64,000 bases of DNA from Plecoglossus altivelis. Its lineage: Eukaryota > Chordata > Actinopteri > Osmeriformes > Plecoglossidae. The notes beneath the pieces are model-generated. The model was not told the origin of the DNA and made no database searches. It saw only the letters and a program-made list of their open reading frames with translations. Below are positions 25,984 through 37,685 of the stretch, one piece after another. The stretch covers positions 4,534,222 to 4,598,221 of the forward strand of contig BROE01000025.1 in assembly GCA_036571765.1 (NCBI GenBank), given 5' to 3'. Made by a program: the position numbers and the translations under genes. Positions within the stretch are counted from its first letter, which is position 1, and each line of letters begins with the position of its first letter.

Positions 25984-26247
25984 ATGTGCTGGCTACCGAT
26001 AGACCAGTCGTTATCTTTGACCGGTGACTCAGTCTGTGCCCAAGTACCGTCATCGTGCTCCGTGACACAGGCAGCCGCGTTCCGACTGAGGCGGATCGGA
26101 GACCAGTTGGACAAAAGCTGGACCATTGGGAATCGTAGATCGAAAAAGACTATGGAGTTACATGGACCGTTACACTTGAACAGCTTTGTGCACACAGCAA
26201 TACACATCACTGTCCTCATCCTCTGCATGACAAAGCGACACCTGTAG
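25984..26247 (+). CDS. hrk: Harakiri-like BH3-only apoptosis activator
   Basis: Small BH3-only protein that neutralises BCL2/BCL-XL and triggers apoptosis at mitochondria. Single-exon frame of 87 aa; human HRK is 91 and also has its CDS in one exon. I chose the ATG at 25984, giving MCWLPIDQ, because human HRK likewise begins Met-Cys; the open frame itself extends further upstream. The BH3 helix is at residues ~31-43 (AAFRLRRIGDQLD, with the LxxxGD core). A C-terminal hydrophobic anchor follows at ~63-87 (HTAIHITVLILCM, ending KRHL). Sequence outside the BH3 helix is poorly conserved, so position between fbxw8 and rnft2, as in human, is key evidence. Long 3' UTR follows. Confidence 0.85.
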   Translation: MCWLPIDQSLSLTGDSVCAQVPSSCSVTQAAAFRLRRIGDQLDKSWTIGNRRSKKTMELHGPLHLNSFVHTAIHITVLILCMTKRHL

Positions 26248-27763
26248 GTGCAAGTTCTCATGACGGTGAAACCAGCAACAGGTACGCAATACAGGTGTTT
26301 AGAATATAGGCTAAAGACTGTCTGCACACTGACAGTAGCAATACAGTAGATTGGATTGCATCGCAATGGTCTGGTCTGGACTGAGAGATTCGGTGTGGAC
26401 TTGTTGGTATATAATGCAAACTGCTTCCACAAGAAGGTATTTATTAATGTACATTAAAACTCTTTAAAACATTGATCCAACACAGATGGTGCCTTCAGCA
26501 TTTCAGCCCGAAGACGTGGGGGTGTCCCAATATTTGAATCAGGACAAAGAGCCCCTGTCCAGCGGGCTATGGTGCACTCACCTGGAGACAGAACTGCTTC
26601 AGGCATCGTAAGATATCCGTTTGGAAGCAAGAAATAATCTTTGAACTATTCCTTTGTCAAGCAAACGACGATGCTTTGACAGATGTGAGACTGGCCCAAT
26701 ATTTAATTCACTTACTGTCATCGGATGATGACGGCATGGTTTGGGTGTGAAACAATGTTGACAAATTGTACTCAAATCAGTCGAGCCACTCACGCATTAA
26801 GGCTAGCTCCTTCTCTAGGTGATGTCATTGTCCCCAGACGTTCGCCAGGGGAAAATCTTACAAATAACGCCTTGGCACGCAACTCAAGGCCACTTGACAA
26901 AAAATGCAATATTGATTTAAAATAAATATCTGTATGTTGCGCGTTTCTTTCAGATGCCTTTCTGTACTCGTGTTCATTGAAGAAATCGCAAATTGCACTA
27001 TATGTGTTGCATAAGCTACTCTAATCAGTCTGAGAATGTGAATGTGTGTAAAACTCGTCTGATAATTAGTCTGCAGTATCTTTTTTCCTCAAATAGGGCC
27101 TACATGGTGTGATTGTCAAACACACATTGGCAAAGGGGGCAGAAATGATTAACTGTGTAACATTTGGGACATTTTGTAAGAAGCTTCAGATTGTAATTTG
27201 ATGGCAGTGTTATGGCAGTTATTACCAAGTGAGAGTTGTATATAGAATGGCATGCTGTCCATTTGTTCTGTATAAGCTGGTATCATACTGCTGCACAACT
27301 TGAAGTTGCGTATGTCTTTTTATATACCCCTTTGTTATTTATAACTTTTGAGAAAAAAACACTGTGCCTATATAGTGCACTCTAGATAATAAAACTTTCC
27401 CAAAATGTTTCTGCAATTGTGATTGATACACACATTAAAAACATACATGGCAAAATGAAATGGTTTAATTAAAGTAAAAGTAACAATTCCTTAAACCCTC
27501 GAATCATGTCAGATAACTCCTAATGAGTTAACAGCCAGTGATGTCTGTATTCCTAGCAATTACCCAATATTTGGACATGCTTCACATCCTAAAGGTGAAC
27601 TACAATGATATCTACACTGAGGCTACCCTAGTTCGTATGAAACATGATTATAACACGTTTAGGATCAAAGATTGCTGACACGTGACGCCTAGAGTAGGAT
27701 GTACAGACTTGCGAGGTGCTCGTGTTTCTACGCGTGAGCAGGTGTAGGTGCGAGGGTGTGTCG
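26248..27763. other. hrk 3' UTR and convergent rnft2 3' end
   Basis: No exons seen. The AT-rich sequence is consistent with a long hrk 3' UTR ending at AATAAA (27388-27393). On the minus strand an ATTAAA variant (27464-27469) could end rnft2. The two transcripts converge here. Confidence 0.55.
27388..27393 (+). terminator. Polyadenylation signal, hrk
   Basis: AATAAA about 1.14 kb after the hrk stop codon. Confidence 0.5.
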
Positions 27764-28145
27764 CTAGTAGATCTGGAAGTGGGCGGAGGTGGTGCCGTCC
27801 TTCCAGCAGCGCAGGGTCTCCGTCACCGAGGAGCGACAGAGGGGACAAGCTCTCTCCCTGTCGAACCACAGACACAAACACTCCTCGCAGAACACGTGCT
27901 GAGGAGACACACACAAACACGTTGACCACTTCTCGCGCCAACTCGCCTTCGAAATACAGATCGTTTTTCCGAGCCCTCCTCAGCTAGCTCACCTGACAGT
28001 GAAGAACTAGTGGCTCCCGGAAGTCGGCCTGACAGATGGCACACACGTCTCCCGCCTCGCTGCACTGCTGACTGCTTGCCCTCAGACCATAGCTCTGACC
28101 AGGAGAAACAGAGACAGACAGAGACAGACAGACAGACAGACAGAC

Positions 28146-28242
<97 letters not shown>

Positions 28243-30921
28243 GAATCAAAGAGGATGAGAGAAGCAGAGGGAAAGAGAGAGCGAGTTTACAGGGAATTAC
28301 TACACACTGCGAGCAGGGTACTTCACCCAGAGTGCCGTGGGGGCGACAAAGTCACAGTGGAGACTTCCTACCTGGGAGCTGCACAGCACAGCCAGGGCCT
28401 TGCAGAGTGACGACACACGCCCACAGAGGTCAAAGGACTATGGGAAAATAGGAGAACATGCACACGCACACACTTTTACCACAGTGACTCAAGTCAGCAG
28501 TAGGAAGTTTTCAAACATGTTGTGGTTGGGCTATTGCATCTTCAGCCCATCAACCACATCCGATCACACTACACCAATTAAACTGTGTGAATGTGAAGAG
28601 GTTTCTATTCTGACACCCCCCCCCCCTCACAATGAGTAGGGAGTCTATATCTGACTGGGATGTCTCACTCACCCACCTTATTTTCCTCTCGATTGTGAGG
28701 TCTTTGACGTGCGCATTGCTCGTGTGCACAAACACTCCTTACCTTACACAGGCTGTATATGATGATGAGCAGGGCTTCCAGGAAGTAACTGTTGGTTGGC
28801 TCCTCCCCCAGGAAGTAGCGACACCACAGCTGGATGGGAACCAGAGCCCGGAACAGCTGGCTGAGCTCCTCTAAGAGCAGGTACACCTTACCCTGGGCAT
28901 ACACACACACACATACACGGACACAGAAACACATTCACAATTAGTCAGATGTCCTTGCGAAACATCAATAAAGAAATAACAAAACAAAGAGTGAAGTGAA
29001 GGGAGTGAGGTGAGTGGAGGGACAAAGAAGTCTGGAGAATCGGCATAAGATAACCTTTCTTCCCTCTCATCCTTTCCTCTTTCTTTTGCTCTTTCTCCTA
29101 TTCTCCAGACCGTCCTAACAAACGGCTCATGCTCTGCACCTGCCCAGTCTGGGCAGCTTCTGGAAGGTTCTCTAACTTCACCATCAGTGAGACAAGAGAC
29201 AGTCCAACTGGACTTTCAGCTTTCCACCCAGTGTGCCTACTGCCTGGGAGGAGGCTGAGGGCCTGGACAACGGCCACATTGGGTCTGGAGGCATGCTGGG
29301 TGGAAGGCTGGAAGTCCAGTTGGGGAGACGCTTTGCCCACCTGCTCCCCACACAGCTCAGACCTGGCACAGGGCGGGCACACATAGAGCAGCCTCCACGA
29401 GCCAGGCTTCCTCTCCCGTCCCCTGAGGCTGAGAGGCAGGAAGGAAGGGAGGCAGGGAGGCTCTACTCAGAACCTGGAGCTTCCCCGCACCGCTAACGAC
29501 GATCCAAGAGCCAGGGTTAGCAAAACAAGATGGACTAAACCGAGAGCCGGGGATTCCCTGCGGCCCGCCTGCCCCCAGCATCCACGCTGTCTTTCTGGGT
29601 CCAAGCTGACAGTGATGGATGAGCTTCAGAGCAGACCAGAGGGGGGGGAGGGTAGGGGGTATTTCACTAACAGGCTATTCATCTCCTCCTCCACCCCTCC
29701 ACCCCCACCCAATCGCCCCCGCAACACCCTACTCCATACACGCATGTGGAACCAACTGCTGGAGACAAGCCAAGTGCTTCCTGTGTGCCACTTCCTGCTT
29801 GTCGGGCTTTCGTTAGCACCGTCAACCTCGCGGCTCCTGAATCCCTGCCAGCCGAGGCCAGGCTGTCACCAGGCCCGGCGTGGATTGCTCTGCAGCAGGA
29901 GCATGTTCTCATTTTCGCTCCACTTCCAGGTGGAGCTGTAGGCTATTAAAACGACATTTCCCTGGAGCCGTAGACTATTAAAACTACATTTCCCTGGAGT
30001 GGTACATCACTGGCAGGGGCTAAAATGAGCAAAGCATGGATTCTTGATGTTGAAAGAAAAAGGAAAAAGTTGATTTAACGCGACGCACGCTAACGTGCCT
30101 GGTGGCCACCCTGAGAACTGCAGCATGCCGTGCCATGCTACGCTGTTACTTACACCTGACCAGTTTTGCAGTTTATGGCTCATGTGAGATCATTAGACAG
30201 GTCCTCCGCTGGAAGCAATAATGAGATGGAATGGTTGACAATGCAGCCATGACATCATAGGGAGTGAAAGAGAGGCCATCCGAGTTCACTTCGGGGTTGG
30301 GCAAGGGGTGTAGAGTGGTTGACCAGGGTTCAATTTCGGTTGGGGAAACTACCAGGTTCAAAACATGACTACTAACTAGTGTGGACGCTGGACATGCCAC
30401 GGAGGTCAAGTACAAGCCAGAGGTAAAGGGATGGTTAACGGAGAACAGCATGGCTTGAGCAGCAGCAGCAACCAGACTGTGTGTGTGATGTGCGAATGTG
30501 TGAGGTGGTGCGCAGTAATGGGCTAGCCCCAGAGAGGGATGACCTCACCCCTGCACCCCCCAGGGAGAAATGAGCTCAGAGGCAGACTCTTCTCCGATTG
30601 GCCTGTTTATCAGCGGAAAATCGAATCCAAATCACACTCTGTGACCCCCCCAGGACAAGAGCTAAACCTTTACGTAGATTCAACACCAAAACATTGGGTC
30701 ACACACACACAAACACCTTAGGCCACACAAAACCTGCCTACAAACAACAACACACACAAACTGTGACCCTTAAGGAGATAAAAGCCTATGAATATAAAAC
30801 AGCCAACCCAGTTTGCTCCTACCCTAGGTCCACCCCCTCTTCCAGCATTTCAGAAAAACTCAGAATGTGGAACACTGGGAGTTCCATCAGGCTACACACA
30901 TGCACAGATGAATGATCTTCC

Positions 30922-30961
<40 letters not shown>

Positions 30962-32848
30962 GTAAATCTGATGAAGAGGTAGGAGAGAGAGGGAAGCGAC
31001 AGAATAAGATCAGTAAGGTAGAGACAGAAGGAAAGAGAGAGGGCGGGAGAGAGTGGGAGGGCGGAAAAGAGAGAGATAGGGAGAAAGAGAGAGCGAGAAA
31101 GAGAAAGAGATATGCTCTAACCCTTAATTTGAAAGCCAAGAAGATTTTGGGCAGGAACAAGATGAAGCACTTCAGGCCAATGGTGAAGAACTTCAGGATG
31201 AAATCAGTAATGCCCACGGCCCAGATCAGACTGAAGAAGTCAAAGCTGTTGATGTTGGGTTTTGCAAACATGAGGCTAGAAGCAAAGAAAAAAGAATACC
31301 ATCTTAGGTATGGGATAATCAGTCAGTCACAGTTTTGAAAAAGCTGTAAGTAACCAAAGAATGCTGTGTTCAGTGAGTTCATACTTACACAAGCACACAT
31401 ACTATGTAAGTCACTAGAGATAGACATGTTCTAAATGACCAAGGTGTACATGTAAACAGATGAGTGGAAAAAATACATAATAATAAGGCTACTAACTGGA
31501 CTTGATCATAACAAGGAAGGTCAAATGATAAATGCATACAGCATACTCACAGAGTAAGAGGACACATTGCAACAGACACCTAAAGAATGTGGAAATAATA
31601 AAGGGTACATGACATCAAAGACAAAACTAAAAAGAAAATATGTTCCATACAAAAAAAATGTGGAAGGTTAGACAGATGTAAAACAAACCAGAACTGCACA
31701 AACTACACTACTGCCCTGGCGACCTGGACGTGGGTACAAATAAAACTACAATTCCCATTTGGATTTCTACTTTCAGTAACTGATCCTCTACCTGTTGTAC
31801 AGCTCCTCTGTGCTGAAGGTGTAGTACACATACACAACATTCCCAGCCAGGAAGATTTGGATCCAGACAGTCATCAACATTGACCTCTCCTCCTGAATAC
31901 AAAACATCGCCCCTTTTTACACAGCGTTGACAGCTTGGCATCTCCACACAAAAACACTAGAAGGATGGTTCCATTTACCCGGAGAGAAACCTGGTGTTTG
32001 AAACTTGAATTAGCAAAGGTGAAAGTGCTGGCCATGCCAACACACACAGCGATCCCTGCCAGAGATAAGAGAGAGTTTTCACACACCGGGCCACAGTTAA
32101 CACGATCAAACATAGTGGTGCCTGACACTGGAATCGTGTAGATGTGTGATGTTACCCAGTTTGTGCTGGAAGCAGACTTTAGCCAGGAGGATGACGATGA
32201 AAGGGAACCCCCTCTGGAGCCAGGTAACCACCGCCTTCAGCTCCGACAGGGCCGGGGCTGGGGTGGAGGGGTCATCCGAGGCATCCTCTCTACCTCCGTG
32301 CCTCTCCCCGGGCCCTGCTGAGGTGGCGTGGAGTAGGGAGGAGCGATGCTGGAAAGGGTGGTGGTGGTGATGATTGTAGTGGGGTGGGGGCCGCGGCAGG
32401 TAGGGGGCCACCTCAGAGCGGCCACCCTCCTCCCTGGACGAGGCAGTCATCTGGATGAAGACCTCTGGGGATGAGGCCAAGACCAAGCCGGCCGCCTGGA
32501 GGGATGCGGAGGGGACGGAGGGCACACCCACCAGGGTGAACAGCTGCTGAGAGGAGGGGGAAGGGTCTGGCTTCAGGCAGTCAAACACACCACCCTCGTC
32601 CAGGCTGCTCTCAGATCCCAGGGTCTGGCTACGACTTCTGCAGGATCAGGTTTTGGGAGGAGCGGACATTTACAGAAGGTCTATGCAGTCTCCAAGGAGT
32701 GTTTGGCTTCATTACACATTATAAAAGTGCGTTGTGCACCAGCACACAGGCAGCATGCGTGTTCCCACCTTTCTGGGGGCATTCCCTCCGTGTTGCTGCT
32801 GTGTCTCCTCTGCATGGCATCCAGCTCATTCCGGAAACATCCTGTCAT
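27764..32848 (-). CDS. rnft2: RING finger and transmembrane domain protein 2 (10 exons)
   Basis: Multi-pass membrane E3 ubiquitin ligase. Exons in transcript order: 32848-32769, 32637-32156, 32055-31979, 31892-31792, 31579-31547, 31275-31122, 28892-28743, 28437-28372, 28094-27993, 27898-27764. They sum to 1380 nt, or 459 aa. The start is the ATG before TGCFRNELDAMQRRHSSN; an in-frame ATG at 32893 would add 15 residues. The N-terminal half is low complexity with a His run (YNHHHHHPFQH). Membrane segments include GFPFIVILLAKVCF, WIQIFLAGNVVYVYY and FFSLIWAVGITDFILKF. The C-terminal C3HC4 RING is at ~399-436: C399xxC402, C414, H416, C419xxC422, C433xxC436. It ends WKDGTTSAHFQIY, the family terminus. 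Exon 5 is only 33 nt. Confidence 0.95.
28098..28242. repeat. (CAGA)n microsatellite in rnft2 intron 8
   Basis: About 35 CAGA units, slightly interrupted, starting within 5 bases of the exon 9 acceptor. Confidence 0.95.
28893..31121. other. rnft2 intron 6
   Basis: A 2.2-kb intron with no exon I can support. It contains a (CAT)n run at about 30920-30962 and a GA-rich tract at 30979-31110. The 29.1-29.6 kb part is relatively GC-rich but shows no family similarity in any frame. Confidence 0.6.
30920..30962. repeat. (CAT)n microsatellite in rnft2 intron 6
   Basis: About 14 uninterrupted CAT trinucleotides. Confidence 0.95.
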
Positions 32849-33665
32849 TATGGTGAAGGGAAGATACGGTGGACGTTTTGAATGAACACGCACCTATGCT
32901 AGGCACTAACTCGCTAAATAACGGAAAAGCCAGGGGTGGGGTAGTGCAGAATCGGCCATTTACAGCGTAACAGAAAAATATAAATAAAGATCACATTATA
33001 TGTTTTTGATACGAAAGTATTTAAATGTACAATTTTAATGATTTGATTCACCTGAATCATATATTTATAGTCCTTTCCTTCTTCTGCTTATGGAGGCATA
33101 TAAAGCAGTAAGCAGTAAGCAGGCTGACTCGATGAGGATGCTTTTCCGGTATGACGACGTGCAGACGTGGTCATTGACCAATCAGCGTTTGTATATCTAC
33201 TGCACCATATCCGTATTTGGACATTTGTTTTGACTGTGGACAGAACGACAAATATCAGCAAATTTCATTGGGGTTCATTCAATAACAAATGTAGCTGGAT
33301 GCAATGCCTGTGGGACATATAATTGTGTGGTAACGTGCTCTTAGACCTATAATATCTCTGATTTGTTAGCCACTGAGTGATCGTTAGCTAGTGTTAGCTA
33401 GCAATCACAGGCTAGTGTAACAAAGCAGTCCTTGTTATCAGAAAAATGGGTTAGCCTCTCTAGCCAAGCATTTGCGATGCGGTGCATTTTGCCTAATTTT
33501 CCTAATAAAATATCTGCATAACTGTCTCCGTCAATAAGATCTTGAAAAACGCAAGATCCGTTGTCACAAAAATCTTACCCAAGTAGTGATCATTAGCCTC
33601 ATTATTAGCACAGTGCAATTCTCTGGGAGTGGGTGGTCACAAGACTAACCCTAGTCCGCCATGCT
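32849..33665. promoter_or_regulatory. Bidirectional rnft2/spring1 promoter region
   Basis: 817 bases lie between the divergent start codons of rnft2 and spring1. The two genes are also head-to-head in human. No additional coding exon is visible. Promoter function is inferred from position. Confidence 0.5.
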
Positions 33666-35299
33666 ATGGTGCTACGTCGGTTGCTACGAAAACGATGGGT
33701 TTTAGGGGTCGTTTTTGGACTTTCCCTCATCTACTTCCTAACCAGCACATTGAAGCAGGTGATTATCAGCAATATTGACCCATTGTGTTAGACCGTAACA
33801 CGGTGTGTGAAGGCAATGAGTATACATGCCGTATCGTATCATTGTGCAGGAGGAGAGAACCATACGGGACCGCAATCTCTTGGAGGCAAGGGACCCGGAC
33901 CACCGCATCCCATGGAAGGTCCGCTTTAACCTGGGTAACAGTAGCCGGCAGATCACCCAGTGCAGGAACTCCATCCAGGGCAAGAATCTGCTCACAGACG
34001 AATTAGGTGAGTGAAAATGTTATGTTAGCTTTCCTGAACATTAGATACAGAACCATAGGTCATGACATACATATATGCAAGGAACTATATGTAAGTCAAA
34101 TATGCATATCAGCGCATGGATTTTTCTCTCAAAAGAAACCTGTTTGCCTAAATGAAGGTCCAACCCCATAACTATCTTCCAGGTTATGTGTGCGAGAGGA
34201 AGGATCTGCTGGTGAACGGTTGCTGCAACGTGTTTGCTCCCGGCTCTAGACAGTACCTGTGTAAAAGCTGCCTGGCAAACGGCTGCTGCAACGTATACGA
34301 GTTCTGTGTGTCGTGCTGCCTGCAGCCAGACAAGGTGAGCAACAGCAAAACTTTGCACGAACCTCAGCACCCATAGGCCACAAGTCAGTGTTGGTTAAAT
34401 GTCGACGTGTTGAACGTAGCATGGCAAGACTTCTCAAGTCAACGCTCTGACGAGGGTCCGTTGCAGTTTTTGCTCATTCGTGCGTGCCCGAGAGCCAAGG
34501 AACAAATCCATTTACTTGATGTTTTGCAGGTTTGGCATTATCAGTTTAAAAGATTAGCTCATTCATACATTTTTTATCTTTCTGGTGAATTGAATCGAAT
34601 TCTCAGTGATGTCACAGGTGGATGACAGATAGCTTATCTTCTGTCTCCCTCCACTCTTTCTCCTCCACTCTGATCTTATCCCCTCTCCACCGTCTGCTCT
34701 CGACACTGTCATCCGCTCACCCCCTCTACGCCATCCTCGCATTTTTCTAACCTTCCTCCTGTCTCCTGTCTCTGCTCTCCAGCAACCTCTGTTGGAGCGT
34801 TTCCTGAACAGAGCTTCTGACGGCTTCCAGAACCTCTTCACCGCGGTGGAGGACCATTTTGAGCTCTGCCTGGCCAAGTGTCGCACGTCCTCACAGGTAT
34901 AGTGCAGCACGGCCACTGAGCCTACACAGGCCTGTTCACACCTCTCCGTACATAGGTGGTTTACGTTATCAAGCGGCCTCTAATGTTTTCTCCTCAAACA
35001 TTGGGGAGACCGTGTTGAAAAATGTCAAATTCATTTCCCAAAGGTTTTCTCACACATCTTTGACAATCACGTTGCAAACAAATCATTCCCTGAAACCCGT
35101 CTGAAATAAAAATTTGGACCAAATCTTTTTCCCTGTCTGTACGATCTAATATGTGATATGAAGTCCTCTTTTTACAACAATCTTACATTAGTACCCGATC
35201 TCCTTGCCCCACCAGAGTGTTCAACATGAAAACACCTACCGCAACCCACAAGCAAAGTATTGCTATGGAGAAAGCCCGCCGGAACTCCTTCCTGTGTGA
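33666..35299 (+). CDS. spring1: SPRING1 / C12orf49, SREBF pathway regulator in Golgi (5 exons)
   Basis: Golgi membrane glycoprotein needed for site-1 protease and SREBP lipid signalling. Exons: 33666-33758, 33850-34006, 34183-34334, 34783-34896, 35216-35299. They sum to 600 nt, or 199 aa; human is 205. The start ATG gives MVLRRLLRKRWVL, matching the human segment MVWRRLLRKRWVL; the few extra human residues upstream are absent. A signal anchor follows (GVVFGLSLIYFL). The Cys-rich lumenal domain is conserved (CERKDLLVNGCCN, YEFCVSCCLQP, HFELCLAKCRTSSQ), ending YCYGESPPELLPV. The gene faces away from rnft2. Its 3' end points toward the cytokine candidate on the opposite strand. Confidence 0.96.
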
Positions 35300-35904
35300 G
35301 ACGACCCCTGAACTGAGGAGAGGAACTTGGGGGCTTGGTCATGTGACCCAGACTGGCACATAGGAAGAGGAGGTAGCTGGAACACTTTCCAAGAAAAGAC
35401 AAATATGTGTTTCGAATGTTTACACTTCATAAGTGCTCTCAGAACCTCATCATCGGCGGTCATCACATGTCATATCCTGTAGCTCATCATCAAAGATCAA
35501 CCTCAGATCGCTCCATGTCGTAGTAACGGTGCTAATGGCCCTGATGTCAAAGCTGGAACACTAATAGTGTCAGATATCGTCCTGATGGTGGCGATATCCA
35601 CGCAGCAGGAAGCAGTTATGGTTTTACGTTTGTAGGCGTGCAGGTTGACAACATTTCCAGACTGTGAATTGAATCAAACTTGTGACAGTTTCTCTTGGAT
35701 GGTCTGAGAACAGTGACAGTTTTTTTTATTAATAATGTGTTGGAAGACTTGTTTTTCAGATTGTTTTTCTGTTGAATGTTAAGATTTTATTGTACTTGAC
35801 TCCTAATGGATACTTTACAGTAATAAGTGTTTGGTAAAAAAACAAAAACACAATTACAGTAAAAAAAACAAACTCAGATGCTTTTTCTGAGATATCCATC
35901 ATCA

Positions 35905-35910
35905 AATAAA
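35905..35910 (+). terminator. Polyadenylation signal, spring1
   Basis: AATAAA about 0.6 kb after the spring1 stop codon. Confidence 0.6.
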
Positions 35911-36196
35911 AACATATCTATCGCAGCTCCCGAAGTTTTCTGAGTGTGTTTGAATATCATATTAATTGGATGTCGCTTGGGTTCAAGTGTCTGCTGGGAC
36001 TAACATGAAGGCAACATTTATCTTCCGGGCAATGGCTTTGTTGACTCTCCTCGTGCCGATGTGAGTGACAGATTTCATCTGCCCTTCCCTCCTCTGTCCA
36101 CCTGACCATCTATTACACTGAGGAGAGAAGGACCCAGAACCACAGCAAGGAGACCCCCAGAAGAGCGCTGACGAGGCACCGCCACATGCACAGCCC

Positions 36197-37685
36197 TCAC
36201 CTGGGAAGCATGGCCACAGCACAACAATTAATCATTCTGATGGCTGAGAAAACAGTGTGTCTTGTAATTATAGAATATATTAAGGCTCGTCCTCGTTTTC
36301 CTGTTTTGACAATTTGATTAATGACTGTCAACTGGGACCCGAGCATGTGCAAGCGTGAACAGCTTAACTGGGTAGAATCCAAACCTGTCGTGTCATTAAC
36401 AGAGGTCTCTAGACTGCAGTTTAATCTATGTTAGGAAGGAAGTGTGAAGATTGATAAAACACTTAATGATGATTCATTAGATGTAACAGATGCAAACACG
36501 CTATCTGGCAAAAGCTTTTTTTGCATGAAAAACTACATAAATATAATAGTATAAATATAAATTACATTCAATATACAAATGTTGTAACATTACATTTTGA
36601 AGGCTGTCATGCATTTTGTTTTCTCCTTTACTCCGAATACAGTTTATCTGTACCTATAGTCTCAGAATAACATCACAAGCTCTGACACACCAAGTAGGAG
36701 GTTGTTGTGAAGTTGATGAATTAGACATTCAATCTTTACCTCCCTGTATTTTATCATTTCAAATGCTCATGTTCAACTTCGATAGCACTTGACTTGGCTG
36801 CTTCCTTTATGCGGTGGGGAACGTTTTTTCCCAACCATCCTAGGAGGTTTCTAGAAGCTTCCAACACAGTATGTTCCTACTGTTTCCTCTGGAAGGAGCC
36901 AGGGGGTATCTTGAAGGGGGGCTTGTTTCTGGGAGGGCTGTCCCCCCAGGACCCTCTTCACGCACACCTGGAGATTTGCCACTGTTTGAACGCACTCCGA
37001 GAGAAGCTGGTGAAGAGCAGTGTTGTCAAGGTTCAGATCGCTGGCCTGATCCTTCCTGACATCCCTCAAGGCCTCCACCATGAAGAGGAGACCGTACTGA
37101 ACTCTGTCTCCCAGACGGAAGGAGTTCATAGGTATGCAGAGGACAGGGAAGCCCAAGGGCCAAGCACCGAGGTCGTTTCCATTGGCCTCCTCCTAGGGGA
37201 CACAACACACACGTACTGGGACGTATGGTGCGATACGCTTACCAGATGGTTTCTTGAATTAATCTGGGGTGAGGGAGGTGTTTACTGGTGATGCTCAAAG
37301 GAGTCTTGTTGGTTATCTCAGATAGAAGACGGTAAAGATACCAGTGAAACCTTTCCAACCCATTTAGACAGAATCATCTACTTTGACTCACTGCAGAGTG
37401 CCAAAACTCACTTAATGGTAATCAATTTAGAAATGTCTTAAGCAAAACGGAGAGCAAGTGTTGTGTTATGTCTTGTAGAGAGCTCGTAATTGTTGACAGT
37501 AACAGACTCAAAAAGGTGGTCAACGAGTCTGTGACCATCCTCTTGGCCAGAGTGGTCAGCTTTTGAGCTGGGCAGACTCTGACCCAGGCATCCAGACTGA
37601 CAGTTTTCATCACCTGGACACTGAGAAATAACAGACAGACTGCAAATGCCAGTTTCAGACACATATATTTTAGTAAAACAGGCAT
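36197..37685 (-). CDS. Candidate class II helical cytokine (interferon-like), exon structure partly resolved
   Basis: Probable secreted cytokine; not securely named. Exon 1 (from 37685, or the internal ATG at 37664) encodes a signal peptide (CLKLAFAVCLLFLSVQV) and a first helix (CPAQKLTTLAKRM). A 21-nt exon (37263-37243, INSRNHL) may follow. The main exon, starting at 37191 and preceded by TCCCCTAG, encodes WPLGFPVLCIP, then LGDRVQYGLLFMVEAL, then LDNTALHQLLSECVQTVA with NLQVCV. This resembles the interferon-lambda order (Pro/Cys loop, RERPVALEAELALTLKVL-type helix, QPLHTLHHILSQLRACI-type helix). A plausible final exon (36300-36197) encodes FSAIRMINCCAVAMLPR then a stop, comparable to the helix F ending of that family. 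The exon 1 donor and the link from main to last exon are unresolved. It could be a type III or IV interferon relative, a decayed gene, or chance. Confidence 0.42.

Noticed and set aside
25743..26432. 229-codon minus-strand frame opposite hrk
   Set aside because: It is antisense to hrk, has no family similarity, and its C-terminal half is a translation of a GA repeat (LSLSLPLSL). The plus-strand frame contains a real BH3 helix and tail anchor.
31979..32121. Upstream acceptor for rnft2 exon 3 (frame with TTMFDRVNCGPVC)
   Set aside because: It would insert 22 residues absent from the human protein. The acceptor before 32055 gives LGIAVCVGMAS in the expected phase.
37422..37662. Alternative minus-strand frame (SETGICSLSVISQ) over cytokine exon 1
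   Set aside because: It lacks a signal peptide; the frame starting MPVLLKY/MCLKLAF has a clear one.
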